Below, piece after piece: positions 28,082 to 36,323 of a stretch of DNA of 36,558 nt (within the stretch, counting starts at the first letter, position 1; each line of letters starts with the position of its first letter). The translations under genes and the position numbers were made by a program. The notes below the pieces were generated by a model. That model saw only the letters and a program-made list of their open reading frames with translations, had not been told where the DNA came from and made no database searches. The DNA is taken from positions 1 through 36,558 of the forward strand of contig JAAZBV010000001.1 of assembly GCA_012513605.1 (NCBI GenBank), given 5' to 3'. The DNA is from Desulfatiglans sp. GTDB lineage: Bacteria > Desulfobacterota > DSM-4660 > Desulfatiglandales > HGW-15.

Positions 28082-29461
28082 ATGACTAAAAAGGTATGGG
28101 GAGGCAGGTTTACAGAGGATATCAATGAGGCAGTTGATTCCTTTCACTCCTCTCTGAGTTTTGATAAAAGGCTCTTTAGCCAGGATATAGATGGGTCAAC
28201 AGCACACTGCCGCATGCTTTCAAAAAAGGGGATTATCCCTGAGGATGAGGCATCTGAAATTATAAATGCCCTTGCAGAGATCAAAAGAGAGATAGCAAGG
28301 GGTGAATTTTCAAAAGGGGATGATTACGAGGATATCCATACCCTGGTAGAAAAGGCCCTCATAGGAAAGGTGGGGCAGAAGGGCGAAAAGGTACATACAG
28401 GCAGAAGCAGAAATGACCAGGTAGCCCTTGATGCAAGGCTTTATGTAAGGGATGCCATTGAAAGGGATATAAATCTCATTAAAGAGCTCCAGAGATCCCT
28501 GGTGAACCTTGCAGTAAAAAACATCGCTGTACTGATGCCCGGATATACCCATCTGCAGCCAGCCCAGCCAGTGCTGCTCGCGCACCATCTTCTGGCATAT
28601 TTTGAGATGCTAAAGAGGGATTGCGCCCGTTTTACTGACTGCAAAAAAAGGGTAAATGTAATGCCTCTGGGCAGCGCAGCCCTGGCCGGAACAACATTTG
28701 ACCTTGACCGCAGCATGGTTGCTGATGAGCTTGGTTTTGACACCATATCCGATAACAGCATGGATGCTGTAAGTGACCGGGATTTTGTTCTTGAATATCT
28801 CTTTTCAGCATCAGTGCTTATGATGCATTTAAGCCGACTGAGTGAAGAGATAGTTTTATGGTCAACAAGGGAGTTCGGTTTTGTGATCCTGCCTGATGCA
28901 TTCTGCACAGGCAGCAGCATAATGCCCCAGAAGAAAAACCCTGATGTGCTTGAACTTGTGAGGGGAAAGACAGGCAGGGTATATGGAAACCTTATGGGTT
29001 TGCTAACCACCATGAAAGGGCTCCCCCTTACCTATAACAAGGACATGCAGGAAGATAAAGAGGGTCTCTTTGATACAGTTGATACAATTGAACAGTGCTT
29101 AATGGTGTTAAGCATGCTTGTAAGTGAGATGCGATTCAACAGCGAGAAGATGTTAAACGCAACTGAGGAGGGTCATCTCATGGCCACTGACCTTGCTGAT
29201 TATCTTGTCAATAAAGGCATGACCTTCAGGAATGCCCATGAGATAGTGGGCAAGGTTGTACTTTTCGCCATAGATAAAAAACGCACCCTGAAACAGCTTA
29301 CGCTTCAGGAGCTTCAGGGCTTTTCTAGGCAGATAGAGGATGATGTTTATAAATGGCTTGAACCTGCTTCAGCCGTAACAAGAAGAAACCTTCACGGCGG
29401 GACAGGCACTGATGCAGTAAAAAAGAGCCTTGAAAGGGCAAAAAAGGAGATGGCATCTTGA
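28082..29461 (+). CDS. argH: Argininosuccinate lyase
   Basis: The enzyme (459 aa) splits argininosuccinate into arginine and fumarate, the last step of the pathway. The fumarase/lyase superfamily signature GSSIMPQKKNPD with its flexible catalytic serine loop is near 277-288, and the N-terminus KKVWGGRFTEDINEAVDSF is typical. Its last bases overlap the start of the small lipoprotein gene (TTGA, 29458-29461). Confidence 0.96.
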   Translation: MTKKVWGGRFTEDINEAVDSFHSSLSFDKRLFSQDIDGSTAHCRMLSKKGIIPEDEASEIINALAEIKREIARGEFSKGDDYEDIHTLVEKALIGKVGQKGEKVHTGRSRNDQVALDARLYVRDAIERDINLIKELQRSLVNLAVKNIAVLMPGYTHLQPAQPVLLAHHLLAYFEMLKRDCARFTDCKKRVNVMPLGSAALAGTTFDLDRSMVADELGFDTISDNSMDAVSDRDFVLEYLFSASVLMMHLSRLSEEIVLWSTREFGFVILPDAFCTGSSIMPQKKNPDVLELVRGKTGRVYGNLMGLLTTMKGLPLTYNKDMQEDKEGLFDTVDTIEQCLMVLSMLVSEMRFNSEKMLNATEEGHLMATDLADYLVNKGMTFRNAHEIVGKVVLFAIDKKRTLKQLTLQELQGFSRQIEDDVYKWLEPASAVTRRNLHGGTGTDAVKKSLERAKKEMAS

Positions 29462-29586
29462 AAACCATTGCAGTTATTTTACTGATACTTATTCTATGTG
29501 CATCATCTTTTACCGGATGCGGGAAAAAGAGCTCCCCAGTCTATCGTGAAACAGTTAAAATAAACAACCTTAAAGGAATTATCTGA
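29458..29586 (+). CDS. lptM: Small lipoprotein of the LptM (YifL) type
   Basis: This 42-residue protein starts at a TTG that overlaps the argH stop by 4 bases. It has a lipoprotein signal peptide: MKT, a hydrophobic stretch AVILLILILCASS, and a lipobox FTGC with Cys21. After the cysteine comes GKKSSPVYRE, resembling the GxKGPLY segment of LptM, which helps the LptD/LptE lipopolysaccharide translocon mature in the outer membrane. In proteobacteria lptM is usually found beside lysA/dapF, as here: lysA begins 2 bases after its stop. The context is strong; the short length leaves some doubt. Confidence 0.82.
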   Translation: MKTIAVILLILILCASSFTGCGKKSSPVYRETVKINNLKGII

Positions 29587-29588
29587 TT

Positions 29589-30845
29589 ATGCATTTTTTT
29601 GAATATAAAAACAGGGAACTCTACTGTGAGGATGTAAGGATATCTGATATAGCAAAAGATGTTAAAACACCCTTTTATCTTTATTCACATGCAACGCTTG
29701 AAAGGCATTTCAGGGCATTTAATGATGCATTTAACGGGATTGATCATATCACCTGTTTTTCCATGAAATCAAATTCAAACATGGCTATATTGAAGCTTTT
29801 TTCAAATGCGGGAGGCGGGGTAGATATAGTTTCAGGCGGAGAGCTGTATCGCGCAATCAATGCAGGGGTTAGCCCTGAAAAGATCGTTTACTCAGGCGTT
29901 GGAAAAACAGCAGAAGAGATGGAGTATGCATTAACATCAGGTATTCTCATGTTCAATTCCGAATCTCCTCAGGAGATAGAAAAACTTGATGAGGTAGCAG
30001 GCAGGCTGAATAAAAAGGCAAAGATAGCAATAAGGGTTAATCCTGATGTTGACCCCCAGACACACCCGTATATTTCAACCGGTCTGAAAGAGAACAAGTT
30101 CGGTATCGATATTAACAGCTCATATGATGAATACCTCAGGGCAAACAGGATGACCAACCTTGAGGTAGCAGGGGTATCATGTCATATAGGGTCGCAGCTT
30201 ACAAAGGTCAGCCCGTTTGTTGATGCCCTTAAAAAACTTAAAGACCTTATCATGAGACTTACCGAATCAGGGATAAATATCAGGTATCTTGACCTTGGCG
30301 GAGGGCTTGGCATCACATATAATGATGAAAAACCTCCTATGCCTCATGAATATGCATCTGCACTGAAGGAGACAATTGGGGATATGAATCTTACCCTTAT
30401 CCTTGAACCGGGCAGGGTGATAGTGGGTAACTCAGGCATACTGGTTGCAAAGGTTCTCTATACCAAGAAAAATCAGGAAAAGAATTTTTCCGTGGTGGAT
30501 GCCGCCATGAACGATCTTGCCAGGCCCAGCCTTTACGGGTCGTATCATGGGATAAGACCGGTAAAGATCGATTCGGAAGAGATAATCAGCATGGATATTG
30601 TGGGGCCGATCTGTGAGTCAGGTGATTTCCTGGCAAAAAACAGGGAGATACCAGCACTGAAACAGGGTGATCTCATAGCGGTCATGAGCGCCGGCGCATA
30701 TGGCTTCAGCATGTCATCATCATATAATTCAAGGCCGAAGGTGGCAGAGATAATGGTAAAGGGTGACACCTATTACACGGTCAGGGAAAGGGAAACCTAT
30801 GAGGACCTGATAAGGGGTGAAACTATACCTGATTTTTTAAAATGA
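29589..30845 (+). CDS. lysA: Diaminopimelate decarboxylase
   Basis: This fold-type III PLP enzyme (418 aa) decarboxylates meso-diaminopimelate to lysine. The cofactor lysine is Lys60 in CFSMKSNSNMAIL. Other features are the GGGVDIVSGGELYRA block, the DLGGGLGI loop, ILEPGRVIVGNSG and, near the C-terminus, a GAYGFSMSSSYNSRPKVAE segment. The gene starts 2 bases after the lptM stop. A gap with two related hairpins separates it from dapF. Confidence 0.95.
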   Translation: MHFFEYKNRELYCEDVRISDIAKDVKTPFYLYSHATLERHFRAFNDAFNGIDHITCFSMKSNSNMAILKLFSNAGGGVDIVSGGELYRAINAGVSPEKIVYSGVGKTAEEMEYALTSGILMFNSESPQEIEKLDEVAGRLNKKAKIAIRVNPDVDPQTHPYISTGLKENKFGIDINSSYDEYLRANRMTNLEVAGVSCHIGSQLTKVSPFVDALKKLKDLIMRLTESGINIRYLDLGGGLGITYNDEKPPMPHEYASALKETIGDMNLTLILEPGRVIVGNSGILVAKVLYTKKNQEKNFSVVDAAMNDLARPSLYGSYHGIRPVKIDSEEIISMDIVGPICESGDFLAKNREIPALKQGDLIAVMSAGAYGFSMSSSYNSRPKVAEIMVKGDTYYTVRERETYEDLIRGETIPDFLK

Positions 30846-30854
30846 TCAATATTG

Positions 30855-30926
30855 GTAGAGACGGGTTTTAAAACCATCTTTTCTGAACAAAAATTGATTT
30901 CGTAGGGTCGGGTTTTACACCCGACC
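30855..30926. repeat. Two related hairpin repeats between lysA and dapF
   Basis: The unit GTAGAGACGGGTTTTAAAACC (30855-30875) and a second unit beginning GTAGGGTCGGGTTTTACACCC (30902-30926) are similar over about 21 bases. The second forms a perfect 8-bp stem, GGTCGGGT with ACCCGACC, around a 5-base loop. There is no T-run. They look like two diverged copies of an interspersed palindromic element inside an otherwise tight operon. Confidence 0.6.
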
Positions 30927-30967
30927 GATTGGCATGAAGAAATTATTGGCCAGGGAAATATATTGAA

Positions 30968-31789
30968 ATGGAAAAAATAGAATTCTATAAGATGAGCGGA
31001 ACCGGTAATGACTTTATCCTGATAGATAACAGGGATGAAAAGGTGCCTGATAAGGAGATGCGTCACATTGCTCAAAGGGCATGCAGGCGGCGTGACTCGG
31101 TCGGCGCGGATGGTATGATATATATCATTAATTCGGATAAGTATGATTTCAAGTGGAGATTTTTTAACTCTGATGGAAGCGAGGCGGAGATGTGCGGAAA
31201 TGGAAGCAGATGTGCTGCCCGTTTTGCAATTCTTAATGGCATAGCTGGTGAACACATGACATTTGAAACCATTGCAGGGCTAGTATCCGCAGATGTATCT
31301 GGCAGAAGTGTGAAGGTGCTTATGCCCACACCAAAGGGGCTTAAGAAAGATATTAATATACCACTAGAAGAGGGCTGGGAGGCAATAGGTTTTGTTAACA
31401 CCGGAGTCCCACATGTGGTTGTACATGTTAAAGAAATAAAGAACACACCTGTTTTTAAGCAGGGACGAGTAATAAGGTATCATCAGATGTTCCAGCCTTC
31501 CGGTACAAATGCCAACTTTATGAGTTTAAAGGCTAAAGATCATATTTATGTCCGCACATATGAGAGAGGAGTAGAAAACGAAACGCTTGCGTGTGGTACA
31601 GGCTCTATCGCTTCATCCCTTATCGCAAACGTCAGAGGGCTGGTTAACTCCCCTGTTACAGTTACAACAAGCGGAGGTGAAGAGCTGAAAGTTCACTTTG
31701 AAAAAAAAGGCACGGACTTCAGTCGCGTATGGCTTGAAGGCGGTACCTCAATAATATATAAAGGCGAATTACACGAAGAGGCGCTTTAG
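30968..31789 (+). CDS. dapF: Diaminopimelate epimerase
   Basis: The enzyme (273 aa) interconverts LL- and meso-diaminopimelate for lysine and peptidoglycan. Both catalytic cysteines are present: Cys76 in EMCGNGSRCAARF and about Cys209 in LACGTGSIASSL. The N-terminus EFYKMSGTGNDFILID is diagnostic. Since meso-diaminopimelate is made through DapF, a DapL or succinylase/acetylase branch must exist elsewhere to supply the LL form. Confidence 0.96.
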   Translation: MEKIEFYKMSGTGNDFILIDNRDEKVPDKEMRHIAQRACRRRDSVGADGMIYIINSDKYDFKWRFFNSDGSEAEMCGNGSRCAARFAILNGIAGEHMTFETIAGLVSADVSGRSVKVLMPTPKGLKKDINIPLEEGWEAIGFVNTGVPHVVVHVKEIKNTPVFKQGRVIRYHQMFQPSGTNANFMSLKAKDHIYVRTYERGVENETLACGTGSIASSLIANVRGLVNSPVTVTTSGGEELKVHFEKKGTDFSRVWLEGGTSIIYKGELHEEAL

Positions 31790-31876
31790 AATAGCTGTGA
31801 GAAATCAGCTTTCAGAATTCAGCCGGAGAAAGTGACTTTTATTAACTGAGAAAGTAAAAGTTAAAAAGGAGATAAA

Positions 31877-32752
31877 ATGTTTCAGGGATCCATTGTAGCA
31901 CTGGTCACACCGTTTAAAAATGGAAAGGTTGATGAAGAGGGCTATCGCGCGCTTATAGAAGAACAGATAGAGCAGGGTACAAGTGCCATAGTGCCTTGCG
32001 GCACAACAGGTGAATCTGCTACATTAAGCATTGAAGAGCATAACAGGGTGATTGATATAGCGATCAAGGCTGTAAACAAGCGCGTGCCTGTTATAGCTGG
32101 TACAGGCGGTAACAGCACAAGCGAGGCAATAGAACTTACCATGCATGCTAAAAAGGCAGGCGCGGATGCCACACTACAGGTAACTCCATACTACAATAAG
32201 CCAGGGCAGGAAGGCATGTACAGACACTTCAAGGCTATTGCAGATGCCGTGCCTCTTCCTCAGGTACTCTACAATGTGCCTGGCAGGACAGGTGTTAATC
32301 TTATGCCTGAAACAGTTGCAAGGCTTGCTGAAATAGCAGAGGTAGTTGCAATTAAAGAGGCATCAGGTAACCTTGCACAGATGACAGAAATAATGACACT
32401 TGCTGGGGATAAGATTACGCTTCTTTCAGGGGATGATAATCTTATAGTTCCTGTGCTGTCAATAGGAGGGAAAGGCGTTATATCTGTTATTGCAAATGTT
32501 GTTCCAAAGGATACTGCAAATGTTGTAAGTACATGGCTTAATGGTGATATAGAAAAATCAAGAAAGTTATTCCTGAAACTCTATCCTCTGTGCCAGGCCA
32601 TGTTTTATGAGACAAACCCGATCCCTGTTAAGACATCCCTTGCACTGATGGGTAAGATGAGTGGTGAAATGAGGTTACCCCTTTCGCCGATGTCCGATGC
32701 AAATTTAGCCAGGCTTAAAAAGGCATTAAAGGATTACTGGCTTATAAAATAG
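31877..32752 (+). CDS. dapA: 4-hydroxy-tetrahydrodipicolinate synthase
   Basis: This aldolase (291 aa) condenses pyruvate with aspartate semialdehyde, the first committed step to lysine. The Schiff-base lysine is Lys160 in VVAIKEASGN, Tyr132 is in LYNVPGRTG, and the GTTGESATLS loop is at about 42-51. A strong ribosome binding site (AAAGGAG) lies about 6 bases before the ATG. The upstream gap contains a TCAGCNN repeat fragment. Confidence 0.96.
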   Translation: MFQGSIVALVTPFKNGKVDEEGYRALIEEQIEQGTSAIVPCGTTGESATLSIEEHNRVIDIAIKAVNKRVPVIAGTGGNSTSEAIELTMHAKKAGADATLQVTPYYNKPGQEGMYRHFKAIADAVPLPQVLYNVPGRTGVNLMPETVARLAEIAEVVAIKEASGNLAQMTEIMTLAGDKITLLSGDDNLIVPVLSIGGKGVISVIANVVPKDTANVVSTWLNGDIEKSRKLFLKLYPLCQAMFYETNPIPVKTSLALMGKMSGEMRLPLSPMSDANLARLKKALKDYWLIK

Positions 32753-32821
32753 AGGTTCAGGGTTTAAGGTTTACGGGTTGGCGTATTACTGACCTTTATG
32801 TTTTAGCTGAATGCTGAAAAT

Positions 32822-32851
32822 TTCCCCCAAAAAAAAAGATTTTTGGGGGAA
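32822..32851 (+). promoter_or_regulatory. 12-bp perfect hairpin just before dapB
   Basis: TTCCCCCAAAAA (32822-32833) and TTTTTGGGGGAA (32840-32851) form a perfect stem with a 6-base loop. It ends 6 bases before the TGAGGT ribosome binding site of dapB (32858-32863). It lacks a T-run, so an mRNA-stabilising or translation-modulating hairpin is more likely than a terminator. Confidence 0.6.
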
Positions 32852-32867
32852 TAATAATGAGGTAAAA

Positions 32868-33671
32868 ATGGTAAACATAATTGTGGCTGGCGCTGCCGGG
32901 CGCATGGGAATAAGGATTATAAATATAATAAATGAAATAGAAGGTGTGAGGCTTGCAGGCGCGTTTGAACACCCTGATAACCCGATGACAGGGCAGGATG
33001 CAGGTCAGACAGCAGGTATTGGCATTAAAGGTGTAAAAATCAGCAACTCTCTTATGGATATAGTTGCTTCAGGGGATGTGATTATAGATTTTACCATCCC
33101 TGCCGCTACCATGAGCAATGTTAAAAATGCCGCTGCCTCTGGCAAGGCAATAGTAATAGGTACAACAGGGATAACAGATGAACAGATAAAGGAGATAAAA
33201 AGTTACTCAAAAAAAATCCCTGTAATACTTGCGCCCAACATGAGTGTTGGTGTTAATGTGATGTTTAAAATTGCTGCTGAGATGGCAAAAATACTTGGCA
33301 GTGATTATGATTTAGAGATAATAGAGGCGCATCACAGGTTGAAAAAGGATGCCCCGAGCGGAACAGCAATAGGTCTTGCAAAAAAACTTGCAGAGGCAAC
33401 AGGGCGTGACCTTTTAAAAACAGCGGTATACTCAAGGCATGGTATGATAGGTCAGAGAACAGATGAAGAGATAGGGATCCAGACAGTGAGGGCAGGGGAT
33501 ATCACAGGTGATCATACTGTGCTTTTTGGAGGTATTGGTGAACGGCTTGAACTTATACACAGGGCACATAACAGGGATAATTTTGCCAAAGGCGCTGTAA
33601 GGGCCGCAAAGTGGATTGTTAACAGAGAACCGGGGCTCTATGATATGCAAGATGTCCTGGGATTGAAGTAA
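32868..33671 (+). CDS. dapB: 4-hydroxy-tetrahydrodipicolinate reductase
   Basis: The enzyme (267 aa) reduces the DapA product with NAD(P)H. The nucleotide-binding motif is VAGAAGRMG (6-14), and the catalytic segment EAHHRLKKDAPSGTA is near 153-167. Starting at ATG 32868 places the Rossmann motif at its usual distance from the N-terminus and uses a TGAGGT ribosome binding site. The in-frame ATG at 32811 would put the upstream hairpin inside the gene and add 19 unrelated residues, so I reject it. folK follows after 4 bases. Confidence 0.94.
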   Translation: MVNIIVAGAAGRMGIRIINIINEIEGVRLAGAFEHPDNPMTGQDAGQTAGIGIKGVKISNSLMDIVASGDVIIDFTIPAATMSNVKNAAASGKAIVIGTTGITDEQIKEIKSYSKKIPVILAPNMSVGVNVMFKIAAEMAKILGSDYDLEIIEAHHRLKKDAPSGTAIGLAKKLAEATGRDLLKTAVYSRHGMIGQRTDEEIGIQTVRAGDITGDHTVLFGGIGERLELIHRAHNRDNFAKGAVRAAKWIVNREPGLYDMQDVLGLK

Positions 33672-33675
33672 AGAT

Positions 33676-34173
33676 ATGAAAACTGTTTATATAGGAATCG
33701 GCAGCAATCTGGGTGACCCCTATGAAAACTGCATAAAGGCGATTGAGGCCATAAAAAAGGATCATTTTACCGGGATCAGGGCATTGTCTCCATTTTACAA
33801 GACGCAGCCTGTCGGTATAGAAGGTGATAACTGGTTTATAAATGCGGTGCTTTGTATTAATACCGGCCTTTCCGCTACAGAAATTATACAGATGCTGCTT
33901 GATGTGGAAAATAGAATGGGAAGGGTCAGGACAGGTGTGAGGTGGGAATCACGTATTATTGACCTTGATGTACTCCTGATAGGCAGCGAGATAATAAATG
34001 ATAAAAACCTGATTGTACCCCATCCACGCATGCATTTGCGAAGGTTCGTGATGGCCCCTATGGTTGATATAGCGCCTGATCTTATACACCCCGTTTTAAA
34101 GAAGAGTATGAGGGATATCCTGAATGAGATACCTGAAACTGATCAGGCGATAAAGCTTATGGTGAAAAACTAA
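33676..34173 (+). CDS. folK: HPPK, folate pathway pyrophosphokinase
   Basis: The enzyme (165 aa) is 2-amino-4-hydroxy-6-hydroxymethyldihydropteridine pyrophosphokinase, which transfers pyrophosphate from ATP to the pterin in folate synthesis. Motifs are YIGIGSNLGDPYENC at the start, SPFYKTQPVG, and VRWESRIIDLDVLLIG followed by PHPRMHLRRFVMAP. The gene starts 4 bases after dapB and its stop overlaps the next ATG by one base (TAATG). Confidence 0.94.
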   Translation: MKTVYIGIGSNLGDPYENCIKAIEAIKKDHFTGIRALSPFYKTQPVGIEGDNWFINAVLCINTGLSATEIIQMLLDVENRMGRVRTGVRWESRIIDLDVLLIGSEIINDKNLIVPHPRMHLRRFVMAPMVDIAPDLIHPVLKKSMRDILNEIPETDQAIKLMVKN

Positions 34174-34424
34174 TGGTACGCCTTCTTATTTATATAGTCC
34201 TTCTGTATGTCATTTACGGCCTTGTAAAAAGGCTGTTGCTTTCAGGCCCTAAAGAGAAACGCAAGTCAGATCCTTCCGCCATGATCAGCGAGATGGTGCA
34301 GGACCCTTACTGCAAAACCTATATCCCTAAGCACGAGGCATACAGGGCAATATTGGGGGGTAATGAGATACTCTTCTGCAGTAAAGAGTGTGCTGAAAAA
34401 TATAAAGATAAACTGAAAAATTAA
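34173..34424 (+). CDS. Small membrane-anchored TRASH/YHS-like protein
   Basis: The protein (83 aa) has one N-terminal membrane segment (LLIYIVLLYVIYGLV) and a short metal-binding-like domain: VQDPYCKTYIPKHEA near 47, then FCSKECAEKYKD near 69. Three cysteines fit a TRASH/YHS-type site. It resembles the PP0621-like group of small proteins often found next to housekeeping genes. The function is unknown. It overlaps folK by one base. Confidence 0.75.
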   Translation: MVRLLIYIVLLYVIYGLVKRLLLSGPKEKRKSDPSAMISEMVQDPYCKTYIPKHEAYRAILGGNEILFCSKECAEKYKDKLKN

Positions 34425-34459
34425 ATTTTATAACAATATAGTTGGTTCTGGAGGGACAA

Positions 34460-35101
34460 ATGAAATTTTTTATTGATACCGCAAATATTGATGAGATCAA
34501 AAAGGCAAATGAACTTGGTCTGCTTGACGGTGTAACGACAAATCCTTCACTTGTAGCAAAGGAGGGGAGGGAGTTTAAAGAACTTATTAAAGAAATATGC
34601 AATATTGTCGATGGACCTGTTAGCGCAGAGGTATTAAGCCTTGAGACGAACGGGATGGTTTCTGAGGCAAGGGAACTGGCAAAGATTGCAAATAATATAG
34701 TCATCAAGATCCCGCTTGTTAAAGAAGGGCTCAAGGCAGTAAAGATACTTTCAGGCGAAGGCATAAAAACAAATGTAACCCTCTGTTTTTCGGCTGTGCA
34801 GGCCCTTATGGCGGCAAAGGCAGGGGCAGATTACATTAGCCCGTTTGTGGGCAGGCTTGATGACATAGGCCAGATAGGAATGGAGCTTGTGGAACAGATA
34901 ACAACCATCTACGAGGCATACGGGTATGAAACAGAGATTATAGTAGCAAGCATCAGAAACCCGATCCATGTCCTGGATGCAGCTCTCATGGGGGCTGATA
35001 TAGCTACAATACCCTATAAGGTGATGGAACAGCTTATAAAACATCCCCTTACTGATATAGGGATCACCAATTTTATGGCTGACTGGAAAAAGGCAAAATA
35101 G
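34460..35101 (+). CDS. fsa: Fructose-6-phosphate aldolase / transaldolase-like protein
   Basis: The protein (213 aa) is a short transaldolase-family enzyme that acts on fructose 6-phosphate or in the pentose phosphate pathway. The Schiff-base lysine is Lys83 in [12 protein letters not shown]. Other features are the N-terminus [22 protein letters not shown] and the [10 protein letters not shown] segment. Sequence alone does not separate fructose-6-phosphate aldolase from transaldolase (Tal) activity. ATG 34460 has a strong GGAGGG ribosome binding site; the TTG at 34442 is rejected. Confidence 0.92.
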   Translation: MKFFIDTANIDEIKKANELGLLDGVTTNPSLVAKEGREFKELIKEICNIVDGPVSAEVLSLETNGMVSEARELAKIANNIVIKIPLVKEGLKAVKILSGEGIKTNVTLCFSAVQALMAAKAGADYISPFVGRLDDIGQIGMELVEQITTIYEAYGYETEIIVASIRNPIHVLDAALMGADIATIPYKVMEQLIKHPLTDIGITNFMADWKKAK

Positions 35102-35118
35102 GATTGCAGGTGTGTAGT

Positions 35119-35775
35119 ATGCTTTCTCTGTTATCAGGAAAAGTAAACCTGAATGAATCAAATATTGGCATGTATGTCCATACGCATTCTATTACAGGCA
35201 TGATTATAACACTAAATATTTTTTTGCTTTGCCTCATATATACCGCTTTTATTCCTTGTGCAGCATTGGCTGATATCTACAAATACAAGGATAAAAACGG
35301 TGTAATGCATTTTACAAATATAAGGTCTGATATCCGTTATACCCTGTACATTAAGGAGGCAAGAGAAAACCCTGATGCATTTATAACCAAATATGATGTA
35401 ATCATTGAAGCGGCATCAGAAAAATTCAGTATGGAACCATCTCTTGTAAAGGCGGTTATCAAGGCTGAATCGGGTTTTGATCATACTGCCGTATCATCCA
35501 AAGGTGCTCAGGGGCTGATGCAGCTAATGCCGGGTACAGCAGAAGATATGGAGGTTGATGACCCCTATAACCCGGAAAAGAATATTTTTGGTGGAACAAA
35601 GTACCTTAGCAAGATGATGGAGAGATATAAAAATGATGTCAGGCTGGCGCTTGCAGCATACAATGCAGGACCTGAAAAGGTTGATAAATATAAGGATGTA
35701 CCGCCTTTTAATGAAACAAAGGCCTTCATTGAAAGGGTCATGAAATATTATGACCAGTATCTTGCAGCCAAATAA
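35119..35775 (+). CDS. Soluble lytic murein transglycosylase with DUF4124 domain
   Basis: The protein cleaves peptidoglycan without hydrolysis. A hydrophobic signal segment (MIITLNIFLLCLIYTAF, then AALA) precedes a DUF4124-like domain (DIYKYKDKNGVMHFTNI) and a C-terminal SLT domain. The catalytic glutamate is Glu117 in IKAESGF (numbering from 35119), followed by GAQGLMQLMPGTAEDM and ALAAYNAGPEKVDKY. The start is uncertain: ATG 35119 has CAGGTG upstream, TTG 35104 is possible, and ATG 35200 would give the most normal signal peptide. It is probably exported to the periplasm. Confidence 0.88.
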   Translation: MLSLLSGKVNLNESNIGMYVHTHSITGMIITLNIFLLCLIYTAFIPCAALADIYKYKDKNGVMHFTNIRSDIRYTLYIKEARENPDAFITKYDVIIEAASEKFSMEPSLVKAVIKAESGFDHTAVSSKGAQGLMQLMPGTAEDMEVDDPYNPEKNIFGGTKYLSKMMERYKNDVRLALAAYNAGPEKVDKYKDVPPFNETKAFIERVMKYYDQYLAAK

Positions 35776-35827
35776 GAATGCCTGCTGAAATATTTAGTAT
35801 TTATTATTATAAACCCTCTATTTTCAG

Positions 35828-35855
35828 TTGACAAAAAGAATAAAAACACTAAAAT
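35828..35855 (+). promoter_or_regulatory. Sigma-70-type promoter of the tRNA operon
   Basis: TTGACA (35828-35833) and TAAAAT (35850-35855) are separated by 16 bases. The expected start of transcription is about 6 bases before the tRNA-Gly gene. Confidence 0.75.
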
Positions 35856-35868
35856 GGGCGAACAATTT

Positions 35869-35943
35869 GCGGGAATAGCTCAGTGGTAGAGCCTCACGTT
35901 GCCAACGTGATTGTCGCGGGTTCAAGTCCCGTTTCCCGCTCCA
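35869..35943 (+). tRNA. tRNA-Gly (anticodon GCC)
   Basis: The acceptor stem GCGGGAA pairs with TTCCCGC. The anticodon stem-loop TCACG-TTGCCAA-CGTGA gives anticodon GCC, and the T arm GCGGG-TTCAAGT-CCCGT is regular. CCA is encoded at 35941-35943. Confidence 0.96.
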
Positions 35944-35955
35944 CCTAAACAATAA

Positions 35956-35987
35956 AAGGTTAATCCCGCGTGAGCGTGATTAACCTT
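35956..35987 (+). other. Hairpin between the two tRNA genes
   Basis: AAGGTTAATC (35956-35965) and GATTAACCTT (35978-35987) pair perfectly over 10 bases; inside them CGC/GCG can pair across one mismatch. The sequence after it is AAAAATTTTA, so it is not a strong terminator. It could be a processing signal. Its GGTTAATCCC is shared with the terminator after tRNA-Cys. Confidence 0.6.
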
Positions 35988-35997
35988 AAAAATTTTA

Positions 35998-36073
35998 GGC
36001 GGCATAGCCAAGTGGCTAAGGCAGCGGTCTGCAAAACCGTTATTCCCCAGTTCAAATCTGGGTGCCGCCTCCA
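35998..36073 (+). tRNA. tRNA-Cys (anticodon GCA)
   Basis: The acceptor stem GGCGGCA pairs with TGCCGCC, with the U73 discriminator typical of tRNA-Cys. The anticodon stem-loop GCGGT-CTGCAAA-ACCGT gives anticodon GCA. CCA is encoded at 36071-36073. It lies 54 bases after tRNA-Gly, likely in one transcript. Confidence 0.96.
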
Positions 36074-36080
36074 GTATTTG

Positions 36081-36116
36081 AAAAGGGATTAATCTAAAGC
36101 AGGTTAATCCCTTTTT
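36081..36116 (+). terminator. Intrinsic terminator of the tRNA operon
   Basis: AAAAGGGATTAA (36081-36092) and TTAATCCCTTTT (36104-36115) form a perfect 12-bp stem with an 11-base loop, ending in a run of five T residues. Confidence 0.88.
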
Positions 36117-36323
36117 CTATCCAATATTAAAAAAGGTTTACAATAAGAGCGGGTCAGAGAAGATCAACGATAAGGTATTTAAGATATAGATTAAGCTGAA
36201 AGCTATATCCTGGTTGACCTTCTTTCCGGATGGACATTTTTTAAATTCTTATGGACTTTCTGCTTGCGTGCTTGTTATATAGATATCCCGCTCGACTTAC
36301 TATTAAGGATGAAAGGAGTTATT

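Noticed and set aside
32811-32867. Upstream in-frame ATG for dapB
   Set aside because: It would translate through a perfect hairpin and add 19 unrelated residues before the Rossmann motif; the ATG at 32868 has a ribosome binding site.
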